Source: Phycisphaerales bacterium
GTDB lineage: Bacteria > Planctomycetota > Phycisphaerae > Sedimentisphaerales > Anaerohalosphaeraceae
Direction: 5' to 3'
Length of the DNA stretch: 5,620 bases
Assembly (NCBI GenBank): GCA_011053245.1
Contig: DRGS01000011.1
Location: 1-5,620 of the forward strand
The position numbers and the translations under genes are program-made. Below, in pieces: positions 1 through 5,620 of the stretch (position 1 is the stretch's first letter; each line of letters begins with the position of its first letter). The notes under the pieces are model-generated. The model searched no databases. It was given only the letters and a program-made list of their open reading frames with translations, and was not told the origin of the DNA.

Positions 1-1232
1 ATACTGTACCCTCGCCCCAACACCGACTTCGGGTCCAGCCCCCGTAATCTATTGTCCAATGCCGTTAATTGCAACTTACTTTTAGAAATTACCCCTCCAA
101 ACGCCCGTTCCAGACCGCCCGCAGCCCCCTCGACCCGTTTTGCCCCTCCACCAACCGCCTCGGTCATCTTCACCCTGCACGCACTCACCAATCCGTTAAG
201 TTCAACCCTTTTCGCCCCCAAAAGCCTGTGCGGCTCGATCCGGGCTACCTTACCCGACAACTCATCCACCCGCTGACCCGCGTTATTGACTATCAGATAC
301 GGATTCTTGAACGCCGAACTGGCTAACACCGTTTCAAGTCCCTGCCCGCAAAGCTTGAGCTTGCCCGCCGCCACCATCCGCAAACGATTCTCAGCCTCCG
401 CTATCCTATCCAGCACCTCCGCCATATCCGGAACCGCTATCATCCCCGCCTTCGTCGGCGTTGACGCTCTCGCATCCGCCACCAGATCCGCTATCGAAAC
501 ATCCACCTCATGCCCCACCGCGCTTATGATCGGTATCTCGGATTTGAATATCGCCCTCGCTACGACCTCCTCGTTGAATGCCCACAGATCCTCTAACGAT
601 CCTCCGCCCCTGCCCACTATCAGCACGTCAAGCCGCAATTCGCTATTATCCCGGTTGACCCTGCGTATCGCCGTCGCTATCTCATCGGCAGCGCCGTCGC
701 CCTGTACCCTCACAGGATAAAGCAGCAGCTTCGCACACGGCCAGCGGTTATAGATACTGTCGGCGATATCCATCACCGCCGCTCCCGACTCACTCGTCAC
801 AATACCGATCCGCATCGGATACGCCGGTATCGCCTTTTTATGCTCATCTTCGAAAAGCCCCTCGGCCCGCAAACGCTTAACCATCTCCTCGAACGCAAGC
901 TGCAACTGCCCGACCCCGCCCGGCGCTAACCGGTCAACATAGAACTGATACTTACCCTGCGGCTCGTAGAGATCCACATTACCCGTTGCCAGAACGCTCA
1001 TCCCGTTCTCCGGCGCGAATTTCGTCTTCGAGAATTTACTCTTCCACATCACACACGGCAAAATGGACCCCTCATCTTTAAGCGAAAAATAACAGTGTCC
1101 GCTGCCATAGTGCTTCCACCCGCTGATCTCACCCAACACCGTAAAACGCGAAGGAACCCCACCCTCGATCGCAACCTTAACCAGCGTAGTAACCTCACTA
1201 ACCGTATATGTAGTCAACTCTCTCTTAGCCAT
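1..1232 (-). CDS. xseA: Exodeoxyribonuclease VII large subunit, partial (3' end beyond the window)
   Basis: Catalytic large subunit of exonuclease VII, which with several small XseB subunits degrades single-stranded DNA to oligonucleotides in the cytoplasm. The 410 visible residues contain an N-terminal OB-fold (about 8-105, with LGEISGWKHYGSGHCYFSLK at 33-52), the nuclease core (about 125-260, with VGRGGGSLEDLWAFNEE at 206-222 and SAVGHEVDVSIADLVADARA at 237-256), a helical coiled-coil stretch (about 268-395), and the C-terminal signature LDPKSVLGRGYS, so only the last few dozen residues are missing. D155, R208, H241 and D244 match in position and spacing the four residues I recall as essential in E. 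coli XseA (D155, R205, H238, D241), so it should be active. The ATG is chosen because the protein begins at the usual distance before the OB-fold; there is no Shine-Dalgarno sequence before it. No xseB is visible; it may lie past the left edge. Confidence 0.96.
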   Translation of the reverse strand, partial: MAKRELTTYTVSEVTTLVKVAIEGGVPSRFTVLGEISGWKHYGSGHCYFSLKDEGSILPCVMWKSKFSKTKFAPENGMSVLATGNVDLYEPQGKYQFYVDRLAPGGVGQLQLAFEEMVKRLRAEGLFEDEHKKAIPAYPMRIGIVTSESGAAVMDIADSIYNRWPCAKLLLYPVRVQGDGAADEIATAIRRVNRDNSELRLDVLIVGRGGGSLEDLWAFNEEVVARAIFKSEIPIISAVGHEVDVSIADLVADARASTPTKAGMIAVPDMAEVLDRIAEAENRLRMVAAGKLKLCGQGLETVLASSAFKNPYLIVNNAGQRVDELSGKVARIEPHRLLGAKRVELNGLVSACRVKMTEAVGGGAKRVEGAAGGLERAFGGVISKSKLQLTALDNRLRGLDPKSVLGRGYS

Positions 1233-1240
1233 AAAAAACC

Positions 1241-1269
1241 ATTATAAACCACCCGCCACAAAACCCCAA
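1241..1269 (-). promoter_or_regulatory. Candidate sigma70-type promoter directly upstream of xseA
   Basis: On the minus strand TTGGGG (1269-1264) is followed after exactly 17 bases by a perfect TATAAT (1246-1241). The xseA ATG lies 8 bases beyond the -10 box, so transcription would begin almost at the start codon and give a leaderless or near-leaderless mRNA. This fits the lack of a Shine-Dalgarno sequence. The -35 box matches the consensus only in its TTG, so the case rests on the -10 box, the spacing and the position. This is inference from sequence only. Confidence 0.4.
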
Positions 1270-1294
1270 ACCCTTTTTTGTTATCTTGTGGCAC

Positions 1295-1320
1295 CTGTCA
1301 TTCCAGCGCAGGCTCTGGAA
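1295..1320. repeat. Palindromic repeat-like element (CTGTCATTCCAGC type)
   Basis: The stretch starts with CTGTCATT and continues into an inverted repeat, TTCCAGC-GCAG-GCT-(CT)-GGAA, at 1301-1320. Without the extra CT it would be a perfect 7-base-pair stem with a GCAG loop; as it stands it can also pair as TTCCAG/CTGGAA. Elements of this look (GTCATTCCAGCGCAGGCTGGAA) are in my memory dispersed intergenic palindromes of many environmental bacteria, but a genome comparison was not possible. It has no T-run after it on either strand, so it does not look like an intrinsic terminator. Confidence 0.55.
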
Positions 1321-1357
1321 CTGTCATTGTGAGGATCCGTAGGCGACGTGACAATCT
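1321..1357. repeat. Palindromic repeat-like element (TGTCATTGTGAGGATCCGTAG type)
   Basis: It is directly abutted to the previous element and opens with the same CTGTCATT octamer (1321-1328, copy of 1295-1302). The outer arms ATTGT (1326-1330) and ACAAT (1351-1355) are complementary, and the interior GAGGATCCGTAGGCGACGTG resembles the widespread dispersed repeat TGTCATTGCGAGGA...GCGACGTGGCAATCTC. The wild-type arm bases of that repeat (ATTGC/GCAAT) appear here as ATTGT/ACAAT, a matched pair of changes that keeps the pairing. The family assignment is from memory, not from a search. Confidence 0.55.
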
Positions 1358-1390
1358 CTGACTAAACAATTTCAGCAAACATCCCCTTTC

Positions 1391-1421
1391 AGGGTGGCAT
1401 GGTCAAGCTTGCTTGGCCGTG
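1391..1421. repeat. Hairpin element, probably a half-truncated palindromic repeat
   Basis: CATGGTCAAG (1398-1407), loop CTTG, and CTTGGCCGTG (1412-1421) form a 10-base-pair stem; two pairs are G-T, so the stem is stable only in plus-strand RNA and is imperfect on the minus strand. The left flank GGGTGGCA (1392-1399) has no CCACCC partner on the right, as though the right end was lost. It lies 23 bases beyond the stop codon of the nuclease-like gene. No T-run follows, so a terminator is unlikely. Confidence 0.45.
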
Positions 1422-1443
1422 GATAGACAGCAGATATACACGT

Positions 1444-2685
1444 TTATTTGATGATAAAGTCGAGAAGAGGTTTCATTGCTATCCATGCATCAACCATAAC
1501 ATCGATTGCCTTTTCAGACTGCATGTATTTTGCTGTAAATGGGAACCGGACCTCTATCCCGAATTGTATATTAGTCTTTTTGTTGGTTAGGATTGCGTGA
1601 ATGGCCTCGGTCCACATTGGCTGGTGTTTCAATTCAGAATTTTGGCACTCTACAAGTGTTCGAAGATCCGCTTCAATGCGTCCGTCAGTTCGTGGATATG
1701 AACGTTGTGATTTATAATACCTTTGATGGGCATAGATTCTCGGGCTCGATTCAGGGGCTTTTTTAATGGTTTTGCGAAGGTTCTTCTCGATCTCAGCAAG
1801 CAAGTCGGCAAGGCCATCTATACCGCTCTCTTTTAATCTATTTTTGACACCACCTCTTACACCATTAGGAATAGTGATCGCTACGCATGCATATTCTGGT
1901 CGAATTACAAATGTTGCATGGGGATACGAAGTAAAAGCAGTCCCTTTTGCACTTTTGAATCTAATGAAATCCCACACTGAGCCATCCGCCCCACATGTTA
2001 TCGCCGGGCGTCCTTCACTATTGTGATCAATGCCAAGGCCATTTCTCAAACGTTTGTTTTTGCGGAATTCCTCTCCTAATACTTTTATCAAACGTTTACC
2101 TTCACGGTATGTATATGGAGTTTCTTTGTCAAATTGGAAACCTGAAAACATTGTGATTGTCCCTTTAATATTATAATTTTGAGATAACATTTTAGACTCA
2201 AATATTTGCATGTAATTTACGAAGTGTCTGGCCCAATCATAATTTTGGGATCGTGCAACAAACCATTTATATACATCTTTCCATAATATATAAGAGACAC
2301 CGGCAGGTAACTTTTTCGGCGGATTGACCGCTATTAAAACAACTTGGCTATCTTTATAACCGCAACGCAAAGCCTTTTTCTGGTGTCTTCGTAATTGATT
2401 AATTGACACGCCAGCCTGAACCTTGGATTCTATGATTACCGCCCAATCATCGCTGTTACAAAAATAGGCATCTGGAACGCTATTTTCTTTGACTGGCACG
2501 GACTGCGATTCATTTCCCGGTAATTGTTGAATACCAAGGTCAATGTCTTTTAAGGACGGAATATTATCAATTTGGAGCCATTTCAAAAAAGGCCTTATGA
2601 GTTTGCGCTCATGGTATAGCGTAGAGATAAGGGCGTGGGTAAGCTTGTTTTCAGCCTGGTCATATTGGTCAAAAATATTTCGCAA
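1444..2685 (-). CDS. Uncharacterised PD-(D/E)XK nuclease-like protein
   Basis: A 413-residue protein that I cannot assign to a named gene. Its N-terminal half has the marks of the restriction-endonuclease-like fold: a helix with ENKLTHALIST (12-22), P71-D72 in SVPDAYF, then a strand with E86-S87-K88 (AVIIESKVQAG), giving D-(13)-ExK, followed by Q97 in the helix INQLRRHQ (95-102), as in many PD-(D/E)XK enzymes. ILWKDVYKWF (133-142) follows. The half from about 175 to 413 has no motif I recognise and may be a target-recognition or partner domain. No signal peptide or membrane segment is seen, so it is probably cytosolic. The gene is visibly A+T-richer than its neighbours and sits between ymdB and xseA, which points to acquisition by transfer. 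There is no methyltransferase, helicase or toxin partner. DNA cleavage, and a defence role, are inferences; the fold is the supported part. Confidence 0.75.
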   Translation of the reverse strand: MRNIFDQYDQAENKLTHALISTLYHERKLIRPFLKWLQIDNIPSLKDIDLGIQQLPGNESQSVPVKENSVPDAYFCNSDDWAVIIESKVQAGVSINQLRRHQKKALRCGYKDSQVVLIAVNPPKKLPAGVSYILWKDVYKWFVARSQNYDWARHFVNYMQIFESKMLSQNYNIKGTITMFSGFQFDKETPYTYREGKRLIKVLGEEFRKNKRLRNGLGIDHNSEGRPAITCGADGSVWDFIRFKSAKGTAFTSYPHATFVIRPEYACVAITIPNGVRGGVKNRLKESGIDGLADLLAEIEKNLRKTIKKAPESSPRIYAHQRYYKSQRSYPRTDGRIEADLRTLVECQNSELKHQPMWTEAIHAILTNKKTNIQFGIEVRFPFTAKYMQSEKAIDVMVDAWIAMKPLLDFIIK

Positions 2686-2692
2686 TGGCCCA

Positions 2693-2698
2693 TCCTTT
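2693..2698 (-). promoter_or_regulatory. Ribosome binding site that supports the TTG start of the nuclease-like gene
   Basis: AAAGGA lies 7 bases before TTG (2685-2683). The nearby ATG at 2693-2691 is in another frame, and no in-frame ATG lies between the ymdB stop and this TTG. The protein read from TTG begins with (M)RNIFDQYDQAENKLTHAL, which looks like a natural N-terminus. Hence TTG is taken as the start. Confidence 0.7.
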
Positions 2699-2720
2699 AT
2701 TGCTTTATGATGTACACCAC

Positions 2721-3569
2721 TTAAAACCCCGTATGATGATCCGGTCTGCCGTCATCGCTGTCATAGTTGACATCATCGCTATTTTCTTCAGAGACCTGCA
2801 CTCGCTCTATTCGCTCTGCCATTTTGCTATGGCTATCGACCGTAACTACTATCCCGCTTATCCGCACATCGCCGGTCGCGATCTCAAAAGGAAACGGCAT
2901 CTGCGTCCGAAACGATTTCAAAACACTCTCGGCCCTCCTGCCAAGCACCGAATCATGCGCACCCGTCATCCCCACATCCGTTATATACCCCGTCCCTTTG
3001 GCAAGTATCCTCTCGTCCGCCGTCGTAACATGCGTATGCGTACCAAAGACACAACTGACCCTGCCGTCAAGATGGTACCCCATCGCCACCTTTTCGCTCG
3101 TCGCCTCAGCATGCATATCCACTACGATAATATCCGCCTCATGCCCCAGCTTACCGAGGATAGCGTCGATCTTCGCATAAGGACAATCCGCCGGTTTCAT
3201 AAATACCCTGCCGATAAGTGCGACAACCCCCACCTTAACACCCTTAGCCGTTTCGTATACCGCAAAGTCCTTACCCGCTGCCTGCGTAGACATATTCGCC
3301 GGCCTCACGATATTATCCGCCGTCTCCAAAGTAGGAATGATGTCCTTCTTGCGATACGTATGGTCACCCAATGTGATAAGATTAACACCGTACTTGCAAA
3401 GCTTTTCGTATATCTGCGGCGTAAGACCCGAACCACCAGCCGCATTCTCGGCATTGGCGATCACGCAATCTATGCTGTACGTCTTGATCAGCTCAACCAG
3501 CTTCTGCGAAAGAACATGCCGCCCGCCCCTGCCAACGATATCACCTATACACAGAATGTTTACCTTCAT
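2721..3569 (-). CDS. ymdB: YmdB-family (TIGR00282-like) metallophosphoesterase
   Basis: A 282-residue cytosolic calcineurin-like phosphoesterase. The studied B. subtilis YmdB hydrolyses cyclic nucleotides (including 2',3'-cyclic AMP) and affects biofilm formation and mRNA levels; the true substrate here is unknown. Metal-site residues are seen in family order: D10 (CIGDIVGRGGR), E41-N42 (ANAENAAGGSGLT), D69-H70 (LGDHTYRKKDI), H153 (VVDMHAEATSEK), H178 and H180 (FGTHTHV), followed by GYITDVGMTGAHDSVLG. These align with B. subtilis D8, E39, N40, N67, H68, H150, H175 and H177 by a near-constant offset. The metal-binding Asn of GNH is replaced by Asp (GDH). The last 20-odd residues form an acidic tail (E261 to D273) beyond the usual fold. 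It lies 42 bases after rny, as ymdB does after rny (ymdA) in Bacillus, so the two are probably co-transcribed. The ATG has only a weak AGG-type binding site 8 bases ahead. Confidence 0.93.
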   Translation of the reverse strand: MKVNILCIGDIVGRGGRHVLSQKLVELIKTYSIDCVIANAENAAGGSGLTPQIYEKLCKYGVNLITLGDHTYRKKDIIPTLETADNIVRPANMSTQAAGKDFAVYETAKGVKVGVVALIGRVFMKPADCPYAKIDAILGKLGHEADIIVVDMHAEATSEKVAMGYHLDGRVSCVFGTHTHVTTADERILAKGTGYITDVGMTGAHDSVLGRRAESVLKSFRTQMPFPFEIATGDVRISGIVVTVDSHSKMAERIERVQVSEENSDDVNYDSDDGRPDHHTGF

Positions 3570-3611
3570 AAAAGCCGCCTACTCTGCAACAATCCAACAT
3601 TAGAATCGAAA

Positions 3612-5195
3612 TTAACGGGCGTATTCTATGCACCGCACTTCACGCAGCAGCGTTACCTTGATCTCGCCGGGATAGGTCATCTCTTCTTCGATCTTCTTGG
3701 CAATATCACGAGCAACCTTCACTGCCGAATCATCGTCGATATTTGAGGAATTAACGATCACACGAACCTCACGACCGGCCTGGATCGCGTAACAATTTTC
3801 CACACCCTTGAAACTGCTGGCGATATCTTCGAGTTTTTCAAGACGCTTGATATAACGCTCCAATGTTTCACGTCGGGCACCCGGCCGGGAAGCGCTTATC
3901 GCGTCCGCCGCCGATACCAGAGGAGTATAAGGATTGTCCGCCACAATATCTCCGTGATGCGCCGCTACAGCATTCAGAACAATATCAGACTCCTTGAAAC
4001 GTCTGAGGTAATTCGCTCCGATCTCCGGATGACCACCCTCCATCTCGCGGTCCATCGCCTTACCTATATCATGCAAAAATCCAGCACGCTTAGCGACCGA
4101 ACCGTCAAGGCCAACTTCATCCGCCATCGCCTGAGAAAGGAACGCAACTTCAACGCTATGCCTCAGCACATTCTGACCGAAGCTCGTTCGGTAGTGCAGA
4201 GAACCGATCATAGCAAGTACCTTATTGTTAAGACCACGGACATCAACTTCCGCCGCCGCTGCCTTTCCGATCTGAAGAACCTTCTGCTGCACATCTTTTT
4301 TCGTCTGAACCACAAGTTCCTCGATACGCGATGGATGAATGCGACCGTCCTGAATAAGCTTTTCCATACTCTGACGCGCAACTTCACGACGTATAGGATT
4401 AAAGCCGCTCACAATGATCACGCCCGGAGTATCGTCGACGATCACATCGACGCCCGTAGCCTGCTCAAACGCACGGATATTGCGACCTTCGCGCCCGATA
4501 ACACGACCCTTCATCTCGTCACTCGGTATCTCAACCGTCGAAACCGTTATCTCGCACGTCTGCTCAGCCGCATAACGCTGGATCGCAATATTTATGATCT
4601 CACGGCTTTTCTCGTCGACGGTCTCTTTCGTTTCTTCGATACTCCGTTCGATGATAGTGTTCATCTCATGCTCGCACTCGTCCTCTAATCGTTTAAGCAA
4701 AAGCTCCTTAGCGCTTTCCACATCCATAGAGGTGATCTTAAGAAGTTGATTCTTTTGCTGAACCACAAGAGTTGCAAGGTGTTTTGCCCTCGCTTCGCAG
4801 CTCTGTTTCTTCTGGCCAAGTTCACGCTCAGAGTCCCCAAGCTGCTTTTTACGATTACCCAGATCCGCAAGATCACGCGACAGCGTATTTTCACGTTTAC
4901 CCAGTTCACGCTCCTGTTTTTGCAGCCCCGCCTCGGCCTGACTGCGTTTCGCCGCAAAGGCCTCTTTCTTCTTCAGCACAACCTCAGCGGCCTCAAGTTC
5001 AGCGGACTTGACAATATTCTCGCCCTGACGCTTCGCAGTCTCAACAAGACGTTCCGATTCCTCACGAAATGTCTTATTCTGCCCACGCTGGACCGAACGT
5101 TGAATAATAATTGCCACTGGAATACCCACAACAAATCCTGCCACAACGGCAAGAATAACTTCCGGACCGATAGCTCCAACTCCTATGATCATCAT
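3612..5195 (-). CDS. rny: Ribonuclease Y, membrane-anchored endoribonuclease
   Basis: Endoribonuclease that starts mRNA decay at the inner face of the cytoplasmic membrane. In the 527-residue protein (family usual about 520) all parts are present: one N-terminal membrane segment (about 12-31, VILAVVAGFVVGIPVAIII); a long charged coiled coil (about 40-205, rich in K, E, R and Q); a KH RNA-binding domain with GRVIGREGRNIRAFEQATGV (230-249); and an HD domain with the metal ligands in RHSVEVAFLS (H346), FLHDIGKA (H375-D376), GGHPEIGANY (H389) and AAHHGDIV (H413-H414), then D431 in SAADAISASRPGARRE. It ends with the family's YPGEIKV...EYAR tail. The frame is open to an ATG at 5273, but that would add 26 residues before the anchor without a good binding site. 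The ATG at 5195 has AAAGG 8 bases upstream and puts the anchor at the very N-terminus, so it is preferred; ATG at 5192 follows at once. First gene of the visible block, ahead of ymdB. Confidence 0.97.
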   Translation of the reverse strand: MMIIGVGAIGPEVILAVVAGFVVGIPVAIIIQRSVQRGQNKTFREESERLVETAKRQGENIVKSAELEAAEVVLKKKEAFAAKRSQAEAGLQKQERELGKRENTLSRDLADLGNRKKQLGDSERELGQKKQSCEARAKHLATLVVQQKNQLLKITSMDVESAKELLLKRLEDECEHEMNTIIERSIEETKETVDEKSREIINIAIQRYAAEQTCEITVSTVEIPSDEMKGRVIGREGRNIRAFEQATGVDVIVDDTPGVIIVSGFNPIRREVARQSMEKLIQDGRIHPSRIEELVVQTKKDVQQKVLQIGKAAAAEVDVRGLNNKVLAMIGSLHYRTSFGQNVLRHSVEVAFLSQAMADEVGLDGSVAKRAGFLHDIGKAMDREMEGGHPEIGANYLRRFKESDIVLNAVAAHHGDIVADNPYTPLVSAADAISASRPGARRETLERYIKRLEKLEDIASSFKGVENCYAIQAGREVRVIVNSSNIDDDSAVKVARDIAKKIEEEMTYPGEIKVTLLREVRCIEYAR

Positions 5196-5203
5196 TGCAT
5201 ATA

Positions 5204-5208
5204 CCTTT
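5204..5208 (-). promoter_or_regulatory. rny: Ribosome binding site that decides the rny start
   Basis: AAAGG is separated by 8 bases from ATG 5195-5193, while the upstream in-frame ATG codons at 5273 and 5240 have no comparable purine tract at a suitable distance. An intervening ATG at 5200-5198 is out of frame. This favours a 527-residue product over 553 residues. Confidence 0.65.
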
Positions 5209-5306
5209 CGATTAAGTGTTTCATAGTAAAAATATTGCATTGCGCGCAAAAAACCGCTTCGAATGGTAGCCATCTGCCAAAAAGAAATGATATGTAAACC
5301 TGGATA

Positions 5307-5456
5307 TTACCCTACAAAAGCCCTGCAAATCTCCCGACCGGCAAAAACCAACGCAAAACAGCCCAAAAACCCCAAAGGATTCCCGCAACCGCCGGACGCC
5401 AAAAACCGTATCTTCTGTTTTTCCATTTCCCGGTTATTCCTTTCACCGGCCTGCAT
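5307..5456 (-). CDS. Doubtful small ORF, 49 residues with a hydrophobic stretch
   Basis: It begins ATGCAGGCCGGTGAAAGG and would give MQAGERNNREMEKQKIRF followed by a hydrophobic stretch NPLGFLGCFALVFAG (about 27-41), then a short charged end and TAA. An internal ATG at 5426 has GAAAGGA about 11 bases ahead and would give 39 residues; the outer ATG has no binding site. The hydrophobic part comes from the TTTTTGG-rich low-complexity tract, so it may be chance. It lies about 110 bases upstream of rny on the same strand. No homologue is recognised, and I would not annotate it without expression or conservation evidence. Confidence 0.18.
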   Translation of the reverse strand: MQAGERNNREMEKQKIRFLASGGCGNPLGFLGCFALVFAGREICRAFVG

Positions 5457-5620
5457 AAGCTTTTATAATCTGATTTCCAAAATCACCATATTCACCGGCG
5501 CCGCACAAAATACGGACTTGACGCAATCAAAAACAACGCCTTTCGCCCTTTCCCGCGGCTGCCAGTGTTTCTTGAAGCAACTACTACCAATAGCCCTTTT
5601 CAGAGCATAAACGGCGATAT

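Larger units (their letters stand above)
5196..5620 (-). other. Leader region upstream of rny with no confident gene
   Basis: About 425 bases. The minus strand has G/T-rich, C-poor stretches, and the plus strand from about 5310 to 5409 is strikingly A+C-rich and short of T. The octamer CAAAAACC occurs three times there (5342-5349, 5364-5371, 5400-5407). TTCACCGGC occurs twice (5442-5450 and 5491-5499), and CCGGT/ACCGG at 5430-5434 and 5445-5449 could form a small hairpin. A perfect palindrome TTGCGCGCAA is at 5240-5249. No clear promoter or intrinsic terminator is visible. From memory a cell-division gene (zapA) or a 6S RNA can precede rny in related genomes, but neither could be recognised here. 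In the frame from 5618 a minus-strand run of 51 sense codons ends at TAA 5465-5463 and matches nothing I know; it could be the tail of an upstream gene. Confidence 0.6.

Noticed and set aside
286..720. Plus-strand reading frame of 144 codons opposite xseA
   Set aside because: Antisense to the conserved XseA catalytic core; Ser/Ala/Thr-rich product without recognisable features.
1270..1281. Plus-strand CCCTTTTTTGTT as a terminator tail
   Set aside because: No plus-strand gene leads into it and no stable stem lies directly before it.
1398..1421. Intrinsic terminator for the nuclease-like gene
   Set aside because: The hairpin is weaker in the minus-strand RNA because the G-T pairs become C-A mismatches, and no U-run follows.
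1290..1443. CRISPR array or insertion sequence
   Set aside because: The repeats are only two or three, differ in sequence, lack regular spacers, and there is no transposase or Cas gene in the window.
2685..3746. Long plus-strand reading frame (353 codons) opposite ymdB
   Set aside because: It lies entirely antisense to the well-supported ymdB and the 3' end of rny. Its product is rich in Arg and His with no domain, as expected from the complement of codons of a GC-rich gene.
3954..4688. Plus-strand reading frame of 244 codons opposite rny
   Set aside because: Antisense to the KH and HD coding part of rny; composition (Arg, Leu, Thr) and lack of motifs mark it as a shadow.
5205..5260. rny promoter with TACTAT as -10 box
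   Set aside because: TACTAT matches the consensus at four of six positions, and the candidate -35 boxes (TTGCGC with a 15-base spacer, TTTTGC with 17) are poor, so it is not supported.
5196..5273. N-terminal extension of RNase Y from the ATG at 5273
   Set aside because: The added 26 residues precede the membrane anchor, unlike the family, and the ATG at 5195 has a far better ribosome binding site.
5263..5610. Plus-strand reading frame of 115 codons in the rny leader
   Set aside because: It hardly overlaps a real gene, so it was considered seriously, but there is no ribosome binding site before it, the product is a Lys/Pro/Asn-rich low-complexity chain from the A+C-rich tract, and it runs divergent to every other gene here.

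Overview
The window carries one strand-uniform gene block, all on the minus strand. Read in the direction of transcription (right to left) it holds: a leader of about 425 bases with no confident gene; rny (RNase Y); a ymdB-type metallophosphoesterase; an uncharacterised PD-(D/E)XK nuclease-like gene; a short gap packed with palindromic repeat remnants; and xseA (exonuclease VII large subunit), cut off by the left window edge. No rRNA, tRNA, CRISPR array, transposase or integrase was seen.

Organism: an RNase Y with an N-terminal membrane anchor, next to a YmdB-family protein and then xseA, is a bacterial arrangement. From memory of similar gene orders, and from a GDH variant of the YmdB catalytic motif, I lean towards Planctomycetota (Phycisphaerae-like). 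This is inference and was not tested. rny, ymdB and xseA have moderate-to-high GC. The nuclease gene between ymdB and xseA is visibly richer in A+T and stands out as a probable later insertion.

Layout: 5196-5620 is the rny leader. It includes an A+C-rich (plus strand) low-complexity tract and at most a doubtful 49-codon ORF. 3612-5195 is rny, complete if the start with a good ribosome binding site is used. 2721-3569 is the ymdB homologue, 42 bases downstream. 1444-2685 is the nuclease-like gene, 35 bases further on, with a TTG start and a clear ribosome binding site. 1233-1443 has at least three palindromic repeat-like elements and a promoter-like TTGGGG-17-TATAAT placed directly before xseA. 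1-1232 is xseA, 410 codons visible.

How the genes fit together: RNase Y (membrane-anchored mRNA decay), the YmdB phosphodiesterase (cyclic nucleotide or 2',3'-phosphate hydrolysis in studied relatives) and Exo VII (single-stranded DNA degradation) form a nucleic-acid turnover neighbourhood. The extra nuclease-like gene is a lone candidate defence or accessory gene lodged in it. The most interesting part of the window is this insertion with repeat remnants on its downstream side. The rest is well-known housekeeping. I found no convincing multi-gene novel system.
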